DNA of 31,273 bases from an uncultured Oscillospiraceae bacterium. GTDB taxonomy: Bacteria > Bacillota > Clostridia > Oscillospirales > Oscillospiraceae. This document shows positions 14,662 through 21,411 of the stretch, piece by piece. The position numbers and the translations under genes are program-made. The stretch spans positions 1 through 31,273 of the forward strand of contig CAJTYK010000024.1 of assembly GCA_910584285.1 (NCBI GenBank). The letters run 5' to 3'. How positions within the stretch are numbered: position 1 is the stretch's first letter; the number at the start of each line of letters is the position of its first letter. The notes below the pieces were generated by a model that was not told the DNA's origin, ran no database searches, and saw only the letters and a program-made list of their open reading frames with translations.

Positions 14662-15876
14662 ATGACTGAGATCAAGAAGGTTGTACTCGCCTATTCCGGC
14701 GGGCTGGACACATCCATCATCATCCCATGGCTCAAGGAGAACTACAACGACCCGGAGATCATCGCCGTGGCCGCCGACGTGGGCCAGGGGGACGAGCTGG
14801 ACGGCATCGAGGAGAAGGCCCTGGAGACCGGCGCGGCCAAGATCCGGGTGGAGGATCTCACCGACACCATGGTGGACGAGGTGATCCTGCCCTCCATGAT
14901 GATGGGGGCCAAGTACGAGGACTATCTGCTGGGCACCGCCTTCGCCCGGCCGGTGATCGCCCGCCGGCTGGTGGAGATCGCCCGGGAGGAGGGGGCAGAC
15001 GCCATCTGCCACGGCTGCACCGGCAAGGGCAACGATCAGGTGCGCTTTGAGCTGGCCATCCGCCGCTTTGCCCCGGACATGAGGATCATCGCCCCCTGGC
15101 GGGAGTGGACCATCCGCAGCCGGGAGGAGGAGATCGACTACGCCGAGGCCCACCACGTCCCCCTGCGGATCTCCCGGGAGACCAGCTACTCCAAGGACAA
15201 GAACCTGTGGCATCTGAGCCACGAGGGGCTGGATCTGGAGGATCCCGCCAACGAGCCCAAGTACGACCAGCCCGGGTTCCTGGAGATGGGCGTGTCCCCC
15301 ATGCAGGCCCCCGACGCCCCCACCACGGTGACCCTGGACTTTGAGCAGGGGCGGCCCGTGGCCATCAACGGGGAGAAACTGAAGCCCTCCGACATCATCC
15401 GTAAGCTGAATGAGCTGGGCGGAGCCAACGGCATCGGCCTGCTGGACATCGTGGAGAACCGGCTGGTGGGCATGAAGGATCGGGGCCTGTACGAGACCCC
15501 TGGCGGCACTATCCTCTACCGGGCCCATGAGGTGCTGGAGATGATCACCCTGGACAAGGACACCAAACACATGAAGCAGAAGCTGGCGGTGGACTTCGCC
15601 GATCTGCTCTACAACGGCAAGTGGTTCACCCCCCTGCGGGAGGCCCTCCAGGCCTTCGCCGTGGACACCCAGAAGCACGTCACCGGCACGGTGACGCTGA
15701 AGCTGTACAAGGGCAACCTCATCACCTCCTCTGTCACCTCTCCGGAGACGCTGTACTCCGAGGATCTGGTGACCTTTGAGGAGAGCGACTACAACCAGGC
15801 CGACGCCACCGGCTTCATCAACCTCTGGGGCTTGCCGGACAAGGTGCAGGCTCTGCGGGAGCAGGGCCGCCTGTAA
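14662..15876 (+). CDS. argG: Argininosuccinate synthase
   Basis: 404 residues, the standard length. The enzyme joins citrulline and aspartate using ATP to make argininosuccinate, the penultimate step of arginine synthesis. The ATP-pyrophosphatase loop is AYSGGLDTSIIIPWL near the N-terminus (SGGLDTS at 12-18), followed by CHGCTGKGNDQVRFE and YSKDKNLWHLSHEG, both hallmark ArgG segments that bind ATP, citrulline and aspartate. GGAGG precedes the ATG. argH, the next step, lies 2.1 kb downstream on the same strand, separated by a transglutaminase-like protein gene and a lipoprotein gene. A near-consensus promoter and an AT-rich palindrome lie upstream. Confidence 0.97.
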   Translation: MTEIKKVVLAYSGGLDTSIIIPWLKENYNDPEIIAVAADVGQGDELDGIEEKALETGAAKIRVEDLTDTMVDEVILPSMMMGAKYEDYLLGTAFARPVIARRLVEIAREEGADAICHGCTGKGNDQVRFELAIRRFAPDMRIIAPWREWTIRSREEEIDYAEAHHVPLRISRETSYSKDKNLWHLSHEGLDLEDPANEPKYDQPGFLEMGVSPMQAPDAPTTVTLDFEQGRPVAINGEKLKPSDIIRKLNELGGANGIGLLDIVENRLVGMKDRGLYETPGGTILYRAHEVLEMITLDKDTKHMKQKLAVDFADLLYNGKWFTPLREALQAFAVDTQKHVTGTVTLKLYKGNLITSSVTSPETLYSEDLVTFEESDYNQADATGFINLWGLPDKVQALREQGRL

Positions 15877-15916
15877 AGCGCCGCCGTTACAGCTTCGATA
15901 CAAGGATTGCGCTTTC

Positions 15917-15943
15917 GTAACAGCCCTGTTACCGAGGTGTTAC
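15917..15943 (+). promoter_or_regulatory. GTTAC repeat cluster matching a WalR/PhoP-type response-regulator site
   Basis: TGTTAC (15927-15932), five bases, TGTTAC (15938-15943) fits the TGTWAH-N5-TGTWAH pattern bound by WalR. Eleven bases further upstream GTAACAG (15917-15923) forms an inverted repeat with CTGTTAC (15926-15932), and another GTTAC is at 15886. The 11-bp period puts the sites on one face of the helix. A TATACT -10 box lies about 45 bp downstream. Confidence 0.45.
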
Positions 15944-15987
15944 CGCATCTTAAGCATAGTTTAATACAAACCGTCTCCGTTTTGTAG

Positions 15988-15993
15988 TATACT
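15988..15993 (+). promoter_or_regulatory. -10 box of a probable activator-dependent promoter for the transglutaminase gene
   Basis: TATACT at 15988-15993 has only a poor -35 (TACAAA at 15965-15970, 17 bp away), which is typical of promoters needing an upstream activator. The candidate direct-repeat site lies just upstream. Confidence 0.45.
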
Positions 15994-16001
15994 GGTTCCA
16001 T

Positions 16002-16040
16002 GCCCTCCCAGGGAGGGCGGAGGAATCGGTTGGATTCCTC
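16002..16040 (+). other. Two tandem hairpins in the transglutaminase gene leader
   Basis: GCCCTCCC (16002-16009) pairs with GGGAGGGC (16011-16018), leaving a tight loop once inner pairs open. GAGGAATC (16020-16027) pairs with GATTCCTC (16033-16040) across GGTTG. Both precede the AAGGAGG ribosome site by about 15 nt. They could stabilise the mRNA or affect initiation; no ligand-binding class is recognised. Confidence 0.45.
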
Positions 16041-16066
16041 AAGCACCATGTTTAAGGAGGAACACC

Positions 16067-17293
16067 ATGAGTACTGAGACCGAGACGATGGAGGCCAAAG
16101 CCCAGGGCAAGGGACTCAAAGCGGCCAAGGCCGTGGGCGCGGGCGTGCTGGCCCTGTGCCTTGTGGGGAGTCTGGGGCTGAACGTGTACCAGGCCCAGGC
16201 CCAGCGGAGCTACGCCAGCCAGATGGGCGCCTTCATTTCCGAGCAGAAGGATCGCTGGGCCAAGGAGGAGGAGCAGGAGAACACCTACCAGGAGGACGGC
16301 TTTAAGGTGGCCGGGGAGTATGAGATCCGCTCCACCACCCACATCTCCGACGCCTATAAGAGCGGGGACGACAGCCAGCTCAGCGCCGAGGACAAGGACA
16401 CCCTGAAGATGGCCGAGGACGTGCTGGACGAGGTGCTCTCGGACGGCATGGACAACTACGAGAAGGAACTGGCCGTCTACCAGTGGATGGTGGCCAACAT
16501 CGGCAACAACGGCTCCGACGGCGTGATCATCCGCCCCGGCAGCGGCGGCAGCCCCTTCACCCCCCACGACGTGCTGAAAAGCAAAAACGCGGTGTGCGTG
16601 GGCTACGCCACCACCTTCCGCCTGTTCATGAATATGCTGGGCATGGACTGCCACATCGTCCACAACGACTACCACTCCTGGGATCTGGTGGAGCTGGAGC
16701 CAGATCAGTGGTATCACGTGGACGTATACAGCGACGCCCACGGGGCGGAGTTTGCCAACTTCAATATGACCGATGCCATCTGCGACATGGGCCACAGCTG
16801 GGACGGCTCCGCCCTGCCGGTGGCGGACAGCGTGAAGTATTCCCCCGCCGTGCGCAACAGCGTAGAGGTGGACAGTCTGCTGGACGTGCCCGCTCAGTTC
16901 AAGAAGGCTCTGGACGAGAAGCAGGGTGCGGTATACTACCGCTTCAAGACCCCGCTGACCGAGGAGGATCAGCCCAAGGCGGATTTCCTGGCGGCGCTGC
17001 TGGAGAACGCCATGCGGGCCACCATAGAGGATTCCTACTTCCGGGCCATGTGGTACCCCGGGGAGGATGGGAACGACATCCTGGGCCTGCTGGTGGAGCG
17101 GTATGACGAGGACGAGCCGGAGCCCAGCTTTGACCCCGCCTCCCCCGAGGCCAAGGCCGTCATCCGGGCCATCGCGGAAGCCTTCGGGCTGGATCCGGCG
17201 GAGCTGGGCGACACGGGGGATGACCCCGAGGAGCCCCCCGTCGCTGAGCCCCTGCCCGGGACGAAAAACGGCGGCAGCGTGATCATCGACTGA
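16067..17293 (+). CDS. Membrane-anchored transglutaminase-like (cysteine protease fold) protein
   Basis: 408 residues. A basic cytoplasmic N-terminus (about 1-20) leads to one membrane helix (about 21-40), so the rest should face outward. A transglutaminase-core domain at about 115-235 contains the predicted triad C177 (NAVCVGYATTFRLFM), H203 (DYHSWDLVEL) and D219 (WYHVDVYSD). Bacterial relatives act as peptidases or amide-modifying enzymes at the surface, and in clostridia they are often linked to the cell wall. The C-terminal ~60 residues are acidic and proline-rich. Start by AAGGAGG before ATG 16067. It is followed 11 bp later by a lipoprotein gene, probably in one operon. The leader has a possible WalR-type site. 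Substrate unknown. Confidence 0.87.
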   Translation: MSTETETMEAKAQGKGLKAAKAVGAGVLALCLVGSLGLNVYQAQAQRSYASQMGAFISEQKDRWAKEEEQENTYQEDGFKVAGEYEIRSTTHISDAYKSGDDSQLSAEDKDTLKMAEDVLDEVLSDGMDNYEKELAVYQWMVANIGNNGSDGVIIRPGSGGSPFTPHDVLKSKNAVCVGYATTFRLFMNMLGMDCHIVHNDYHSWDLVELEPDQWYHVDVYSDAHGAEFANFNMTDAICDMGHSWDGSALPVADSVKYSPAVRNSVEVDSLLDVPAQFKKALDEKQGAVYYRFKTPLTEEDQPKADFLAALLENAMRATIEDSYFRAMWYPGEDGNDILGLLVERYDEDEPEPSFDPASPEAKAVIRAIAEAFGLDPAELGDTGDDPEEPPVAEPLPGTKNGGSVIID

Positions 17294-17304
17294 GGGGGCG
17301 CGGC

Positions 17305-17823
17305 ATGAGAAACAGTGTGAAACGGGTTGCCTGCGCCGCCCTGGCGGCCCTGCTGCTGGCCTGCGCCTGGGGCTGCGGCCCCAAGGAGCCGGCGGATCCC
17401 GGTAAGGACGTGGACATGAGCGCCCTGCTGGATACCCTGATCGCGGCGGATCCCACCCTGCCGGAGCTGACGATTGTCACAAGCCACGGGGGCGGCACGC
17501 TGGCGGAGACGGACTTTACCTACCTATCCGATCTGGACTATCAGCTGGTGGACGAGTATTTTTACGTCTGCGCCAAAACGGGCTCCGCGGAGGAGATCGC
17601 GGTGGTCAAGCTGAAGGACGCGGGCAACGCCGCCGCCCTGATGGACTCCCTCCACAAGCACGTAGAGCAGCGGCAGGGCACCTTCCGAGAGTACGACCCC
17701 AGCCAGGTGCCGCTGACGGAGCAGGCGGTGATCGTCCGGGAGGGGCGGTATGTGGCCCTCATCGTCTGCCAGAAGAACGGGCTGGTGCAAAACGCCTTCC
17801 GAGACAGCTTCCAGGACAAATAA
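17305..17823 (+). CDS. DUF4358-family lipoprotein
   Basis: 172 residues. The N-terminus is a lipoprotein signal: basic MRNSVKR, hydrophobic core, and a lipobox-like LLAC with C20 (C24 in AWGC is an alternative). The mature part has the DUF4358 pattern common in clostridial lipoproteins: an early acidic helix, then DEYFYVCAKTGSAEEIAVVKLKD, a helical VEQRQGTF region and a final GRYVALIVCQKNG strand. The function of this family is not known. It is 11 bp after the transglutaminase gene, suggesting they form one exported module. Its ribosome site is G-rich (AGGGGGCG) rather than a full AGGAGG. Confidence 0.8.
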   Translation: MRNSVKRVACAALAALLLACAWGCGPKEPADPGKDVDMSALLDTLIAADPTLPELTIVTSHGGGTLAETDFTYLSDLDYQLVDEYFYVCAKTGSAEEIAVVKLKDAGNAAALMDSLHKHVEQRQGTFREYDPSQVPLTEQAVIVREGRYVALIVCQKNGLVQNAFRDSFQDK

Positions 17824-17866
17824 GACAATTCAAGTACATGGGTGGGACGCCTCCCGGCGCTCCGCC

Positions 17867-17907
17867 CAGGGAAAGGGCCGGACGCGGGGCGTCCAGCCCT
17901 TTCCCTG
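17867..17907 (+). terminator. Long hairpin between the lipoprotein gene and argH
   Basis: CAGGGAAAGGGC (17867-17878) pairs with GCCCTTTCCCTG (17896-17907); inside it GGACGC (17880-17885) pairs with GCGTCC (17889-17894). With one C/A mismatch the whole 41 nt is a near-continuous 18-bp stem. No T run follows, so it is either a weak terminator, an attenuator or a processing site ahead of argH. Confidence 0.55.
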
Positions 17908-17940
17908 CCCCATATAAGCAGACAGAAGGAGCGATCACTT

Positions 17941-19320
17941 ATGAAACTCTGGGCGGGCCGGTTCCAGAAGGAGACCGACACCCTGGTCAACGGCTTCAAT
18001 TCCTCCATCGGCTTCGACGCACGGCTCTACGGCCAGGACATTCGCGGCTCCATCGCCCACGCCACCATGCTGGGCAAAACGGGGATCATCCAGCCGGACG
18101 AGGCGGAAAAGATCGTGGCGGGGCTGAAGGCCATCCTGGCGGACATCGAGGCGGATCAGGTGGAGTTCTCCCTGGACAACGAGGACATCCACATGAACAT
18201 CGAGGCCCTGCTCACCCAGCGGATCGGCAAGACGGGTAAGCGACTGCACACCGCCCGCTCCCGCAACGATCAGGTGGCCACCGATTTCCGGCTGTATGTG
18301 AAGGAGGAGATCCCCCGGGTCATCGGCCTGGTGCTGGATCTGGAGCGGGTGCTGGTGAAAAAGGCCAAGGCCCACCTGTCCACCGTCATGCCCGGCTATA
18401 CCCACCTCCAGCGGGCCCAGCCCGTCACCTTCGGCCACTACATGATGGCCTACGCCAATATGCTCCGCCGGGACGTAACCCGGCTGGAGGACTGCCGGAC
18501 GCGGCTGGACGAGTGCCCCCTGGGCTGCGGCGCCCTGGCCACCTCCACCTACCCGGTGGACCGGTTCCAGACCGCCCAGGCCCTGGGCTTCCCCAAGCCC
18601 ACCGACAACTCCCTGGACACGGTGGGCGACCGGGACTACGCCATCGAGCTGCTGTCCGCCCTGTCCATCCTGATGATGCACCTGTCCCGGTTCTCCGAGG
18701 AGATCATCCTGTGGTGCTCCTGGGAGTTCAAATTCGTGGAGCTGGACGACGCCTATTCCACCGGCTCGTCCATCATGCCCCAGAAGAAGAACCCGGACGT
18801 GGCCGAGCTGGTGCGGGGCAAGACGGGGCGGGTGTACGGCTCGTTGATCACCCTGCTGACGGTGATGAAGGGCCTCCCCTTGGCTTACAACAAGGATATG
18901 CAGGAGGACAAGGAGCCGGTGTTTGACGCCTTCGACACCGTGGAGCAGTGCGTGCCCGTGTTCACCGCCATGCTGGACACCCTGACGGTGCGGAAAAAGG
19001 CCATGGCCTTGGCCTCCTCGGTGGGCTTCATCAACGCCACCGACTGCGCCGACTACCTGGTAAAGAAGGGGATGCCCTTCCGGGAGGCGTATATGATCGT
19101 GGGCCGTCTGGTGAACCTGTGCCTGGAAAAGGGCCGGACGCTGGACACCCTGCCGCTGAAGGAGTTCCAGGCCGTGTCCCCCCTGTTCGAGTGGGACGTG
19201 TACGATGCACTGCGGCTGCGCTCCTGCGTCAACGGGCGCAAGGTCTACGGCGGACCGTCGGAGAGCAGCGTCAAAAAGCAAATCAAACTCATCGAGGACT
19301 TCATCGCCGCCCGGAGCTGA
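17941..19320 (+). CDS. argH: Argininosuccinate lyase
   Basis: 459 residues, standard length. It splits argininosuccinate into arginine and fumarate. The family signature GSSIMPQKKNP is at 275-285 with the catalytic serine, and H155 in GYTHLQRAQPVTFGHY is the expected general acid region. Also present are HTARSRNDQVATD near 103 and the N-terminal LWAGRF. ATG at 17941 follows AGAAGGAG at 9 bases; a longer open frame upstream lies in hairpin sequence and has no homology. The last 25 codons are duplicated 209 bp downstream. A long hairpin separates it from the lipoprotein gene; no clear sigma-A promoter of its own was found. Confidence 0.96.
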   Translation: MKLWAGRFQKETDTLVNGFNSSIGFDARLYGQDIRGSIAHATMLGKTGIIQPDEAEKIVAGLKAILADIEADQVEFSLDNEDIHMNIEALLTQRIGKTGKRLHTARSRNDQVATDFRLYVKEEIPRVIGLVLDLERVLVKKAKAHLSTVMPGYTHLQRAQPVTFGHYMMAYANMLRRDVTRLEDCRTRLDECPLGCGALATSTYPVDRFQTAQALGFPKPTDNSLDTVGDRDYAIELLSALSILMMHLSRFSEEIILWCSWEFKFVELDDAYSTGSSIMPQKKNPDVAELVRGKTGRVYGSLITLLTVMKGLPLAYNKDMQEDKEPVFDAFDTVEQCVPVFTAMLDTLTVRKKAMALASSVGFINATDCADYLVKKGMPFREAYMIVGRLVNLCLEKGRTLDTLPLKEFQAVSPLFEWDVYDALRLRSCVNGRKVYGGPSESSVKKQIKLIEDFIAARS

Positions 19321-19338
19321 ACCTCCGCCGTAGACCTT
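19240..19338. repeat. 15-bp inverted repeat bracketing the argH 3' end
   Basis: AAGGTCTACGGCGGA at 19240-19254, inside argH, has its exact reverse complement at 19324-19338, just after the argH stop. The right arm opens the insert that separates the two copies of the argH end, which suggests that it arose with the rearrangement. Confidence 0.75.
19245..19323 (+). repeat. Direct repeat copy 1: argH 3' end (within argH)
   Basis: 79 bp covering the last 25 codons and stop of argH plus ACC. Copy 2 at 19454-19532 differs at two positions by eye, GGA/GGG and ATC/ATT, both synonymous in the argH frame. Confidence 0.9.
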
Positions 19339-19453
19339 ACCGCGCCGGAAGGCGCGCCAATTCGGAGCGTAGCGGAGAATTGCCGCAGGCGGAATTCACT
19401 TCCGCCGAGGATATCCAATCCCGGGGCCCCGGTCGGGCCTGCCCGACCGGGAG
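19324..19453. mobile_element. 130-bp palindrome-rich insert between the two argH ends
   Basis: The insert holds several hairpins: GCGCC-GGAA-GGCGC near 19342, CAATTC/GAATTG (19358-19363 with 19377-19382), GGCGGAA/TTCCGCC (19389-19395 with 19401-19407) and a perfect 10-bp stem CCGGTCGGGC/GCCCGACCGG (19429-19438 with 19441-19450). It has no coding capacity. It looks like a small non-autonomous or REP/BOX-like element, or the remnant of a larger integrated element. Confidence 0.5.
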
Positions 19454-19532
19454 CTACGGCGGGCCGTCGGAGAGCAGCGTCAAAAAGCAAATTAAACTCA
19501 TCGAGGACTTCATCGCCGCCCGGAGCTGAACC
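19454..19532 (+). pseudogene. Direct repeat copy 2: detached duplicate of the argH 3' end
   Basis: 79 bp matching the argH tail at 77 positions, with the reading frame intact to a TGA at 19527-19529. There is no start codon or ribosome site for it. Both differences from the argH copy are silent, so this copy appears to have been under coding selection, for example as the original end of argH or the end of another allele. Confidence 0.8.
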
Positions 19533-19547
19533 GGGCGAAGGCGTAAA

Positions 19548-19577
19548 AACAGGGAAGGGCTGCGGCCCTTCCCTGTT
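19548..19577 (-). terminator. Bidirectional terminator between argH and the GH3 gene
   Basis: AACAGGGAAGGGC (19548-19560) pairs with GCCCTTCCCTGTT (19565-19577) across TGCG. On the minus strand the stem is followed by a T run (the A5 at 19545-19549), so it suits the GH3 gene best; on the plus strand the tail is weaker. The stem sequence closely resembles the hairpin before argH. Confidence 0.8.
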
Positions 19578-19593
19578 CCTGATTTGATTGTTC

Positions 19594-21084
19594 TCAATAG
19601 CCGCGGCTTCCCGCATAGCAGCTCCCCCGGAAGGCCTCCGGCCCCGTCAGCAGCTTCTCCACCAGCACATCCAAGGTGAGGGGCTGTGCGTCGTAGATGT
19701 TGATCAGGGCGTCCAGGGCGAGGGCGCTCGACGGGGCGGCAGGCGCTCCGCCGATGATCCCGATGGCGGGCACGCCGGGGACGAGCCAAGCTTCCTCCCC
19801 GCCTAATTCAAAGCGCTCCGCGCCGGACATCAGGAGCACCAGATCCCGCCCCTGCTCCGGTTCCCCTCCCCCCTCTCCGGGGATCCGGGCCGCGGCCGCG
19901 TCAAACCCCTTGTCGCGCAGGCGCTGGCACAGCAGCTCCGCCGGGGAATTGTCCGGAGGGGAGGTGTCGTCCGGTCCGGATACGTCCGCCAGCACAATCC
20001 GCCGGTACTTTTCCGGCCTCAGGGGCAGCAGCTCCGGCGTCCCGCAGCGCACCAGGGTGAGGGCATCCCGGGAGATCATCTCGGCGGCGGCCTTGTATTT
20101 AGGTGCCCCCAGGATGGCGGTCAACGCCGCGGCGGAAGGCACCAGCGCCGTCCTGGCCCGCCTGTGCAGCCCCATGCGGGCCTTCAGGCCCAGAATCCGG
20201 GTGAGGGCGTCGCTGAGCCTCGCCTCACTGATAGCGCCGTCCCGGCAGGCCGCCAGCACCCTTTGAAAGTTCTCCTCCACGCCTCCGGAGCACAGCAGCA
20301 TATCACAGCCCCCGTTGATAGCCGCGGCCATCAGCTCCCCCCGGGCCCCGCCCGTCATGGGGGCCGTGTCGCAGATCACCACGCCGCGGAAGCCCAGCCT
20401 GCCCCGCAGCAGACCGTCAGGGGCCCAGTCCGGATCCCGTCCGCAGCCGTCCCCCGCCACCATCACGCCGTCCACGCCCGCGTCGATCAGGGCCCGGTAC
20501 ACCCCTTCCCAGACCGCCTTCCCGTCCCCGTCGTCGAGACAGCAGCGACACACGCTGGCAAAGCCTGGCAGATCATGGACGCCCGCCACATAGGCCGCCC
20601 CCAGCTCAGCGGCCTGTTGGGCGCTTTCGGCACTCCCCCCGCCGGGGTGGAGGGCGCACAGGGGGGCAAAGGCCATGTTGTTGCCCATAGCGGCGGCCTC
20701 CTCGTTGGCCAGGAAGCCCAGCTCCCGGGCGTACTGCGGCCGTCCGGTGGCCGCGATCTTCCAGCCGTTGGCGATGTAGGTGCCGTCGGTGGCTGCGCCG
20801 CTGCCGCCGCTTTGCGTGCCGCAGGCCAGAAACAGGGGGATGTCGGCGGCAGTTTGGAGGGCGCGGTTGAACTCCCGCACCTGCCGGGAGGGGAGCCCGG
20901 CACAGTGACAGCCGCCGATGTGATATTGCTCCACCAGCTCCTGCGGCGTCCCGCCCCCGGCGGCATTTCCACAGAATAACAGCTGGCCTGCCTTTTCCTC
21001 GTCGGACATGGACGCGATGACGGCCTTTACCCAGGCGGCGTCCCAGCCGGACAGGCAATAGGGCTTGGCGCGCAGATCCACCAT
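19594..21084 (-). CDS. Divergent glycoside hydrolase family 3-like protein
   Basis: 496 residues from ATG at 21084, set by GGAGAGGGG about 7 bases upstream. The N-terminal ~300 residues follow the GH3 barrel order seen in NagZ-type beta-N-acetylhexosaminidases: MSDEEKAGQLLF, IGGCHCAGL, NNMAFAPLCAL, GFRGVVICDTAPM with D239 at the nucleophile position, NGGCDMLLCSGG, and a final SRILGLK-like helix (ALTRILGLKARMGL). Two landmarks are eroded: the substrate-binding DxEGG is CGTQSGG, and the KHFPGHG loop is only H-x-x-PG (about 170-174). The last ~170 residues form a divergent alpha/beta domain. No signal peptide is seen, so it is cytoplasmic. It may be a low-activity or repurposed GH3; muropeptide recycling is possible but unproven. 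It has its own promoter with an internal operator-like repeat. Confidence 0.75.
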   Translation of the reverse strand: MVDLRAKPYCLSGWDAAWVKAVIASMSDEEKAGQLLFCGNAAGGGTPQELVEQYHIGGCHCAGLPSRQVREFNRALQTAADIPLFLACGTQSGGSGAATDGTYIANGWKIAATGRPQYARELGFLANEEAAAMGNNMAFAPLCALHPGGGSAESAQQAAELGAAYVAGVHDLPGFASVCRCCLDDGDGKAVWEGVYRALIDAGVDGVMVAGDGCGRDPDWAPDGLLRGRLGFRGVVICDTAPMTGGARGELMAAAINGGCDMLLCSGGVEENFQRVLAACRDGAISEARLSDALTRILGLKARMGLHRRARTALVPSAAALTAILGAPKYKAAAEMISRDALTLVRCGTPELLPLRPEKYRRIVLADVSGPDDTSPPDNSPAELLCQRLRDKGFDAAAARIPGEGGGEPEQGRDLVLLMSGAERFELGGEEAWLVPGVPAIGIIGGAPAAPSSALALDALINIYDAQPLTLDVLVEKLLTGPEAFRGSCYAGSRGY

Positions 21085-21114
21085 TGGAAAACCCCTCTCC
21101 AATACTTTGGCTAT

Positions 21115-21143
21115 ACAATAGCGGAAGTTTCCGCCCTTGTCAA
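21115..21143 (-). promoter_or_regulatory. Promoter of the GH3-like gene with operator-like repeat in the spacer
   Basis: On the minus strand, a perfect TTGACA (21138-21143), 17 bp, TATTGT (21115-21120). The spacer contains the inverted repeat GCGGAA-N2-TTCCGC (21121-21134), placed where a bound repressor would block RNA polymerase. Confidence 0.7.
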
Positions 21144-21243
21144 GCTGTTACTTTCAAGGAATTGGCACAAATTTGGGGCGATTGGGAAAAGGCCCCATGA
21201 AGCTGCCACCGCGCTGCAATTTGGAGCATTTTATGATTTCAGA

Positions 21244-21272
21244 TTGAATGGACACCGGGCCTGTGATAAAAT
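21244..21272 (+). promoter_or_regulatory. Upstream promoter candidate for uppP-ftsK
   Basis: TTGAAT (21244-21249), 17 bp, TAAAAT (21267-21272), also with TGTG just before the -10. It is in the ~330-bp gap between the divergent GH3-like gene and uppP. The rest of that gap shows only the second -10 box at 21331. Confidence 0.6.
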
Positions 21273-21330
21273 CAGGGCAGGAGCCGCAGCTTTACGATCC
21301 CCTCTGGAATTTCCCGGAGAATTGTGCTAA

Positions 21331-21336
21331 TATAAT
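21331..21336 (+). promoter_or_regulatory. Second -10 box upstream of uppP
   Basis: A perfect TATAAT at 21331-21336, about 75 bp before the uppP start. No good -35 box lies 16-18 bp upstream, so it may be activator-dependent or accidental. Confidence 0.4.
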
Positions 21337-21411
21337 AGTTCAGGCCCGCGCCGATCCGGCGGACAGGGCCCGCCGCCTCCCGCGGCAGGTTCAAAAAATG
21401 AGGTGACTGCA

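Noticed and set aside
17842..17940. Upstream extension of argH
   Set aside because: It encodes a run through the hairpin with no ArgH homology; ATG 17941 has a ribosome site and starts the conserved LWAGRF.
17935..19281. Minus-strand open frame opposite argH (about 448 codons)
   Set aside because: Shadow of argH, with repetitive His/Gly/Val composition and no start signal.
19245..19789. Two minus-strand frames over the duplicated argH ends that share a C-terminal peptide
   Set aside because: The shared peptide simply reflects the DNA duplication read in antisense; neither frame has independent support.
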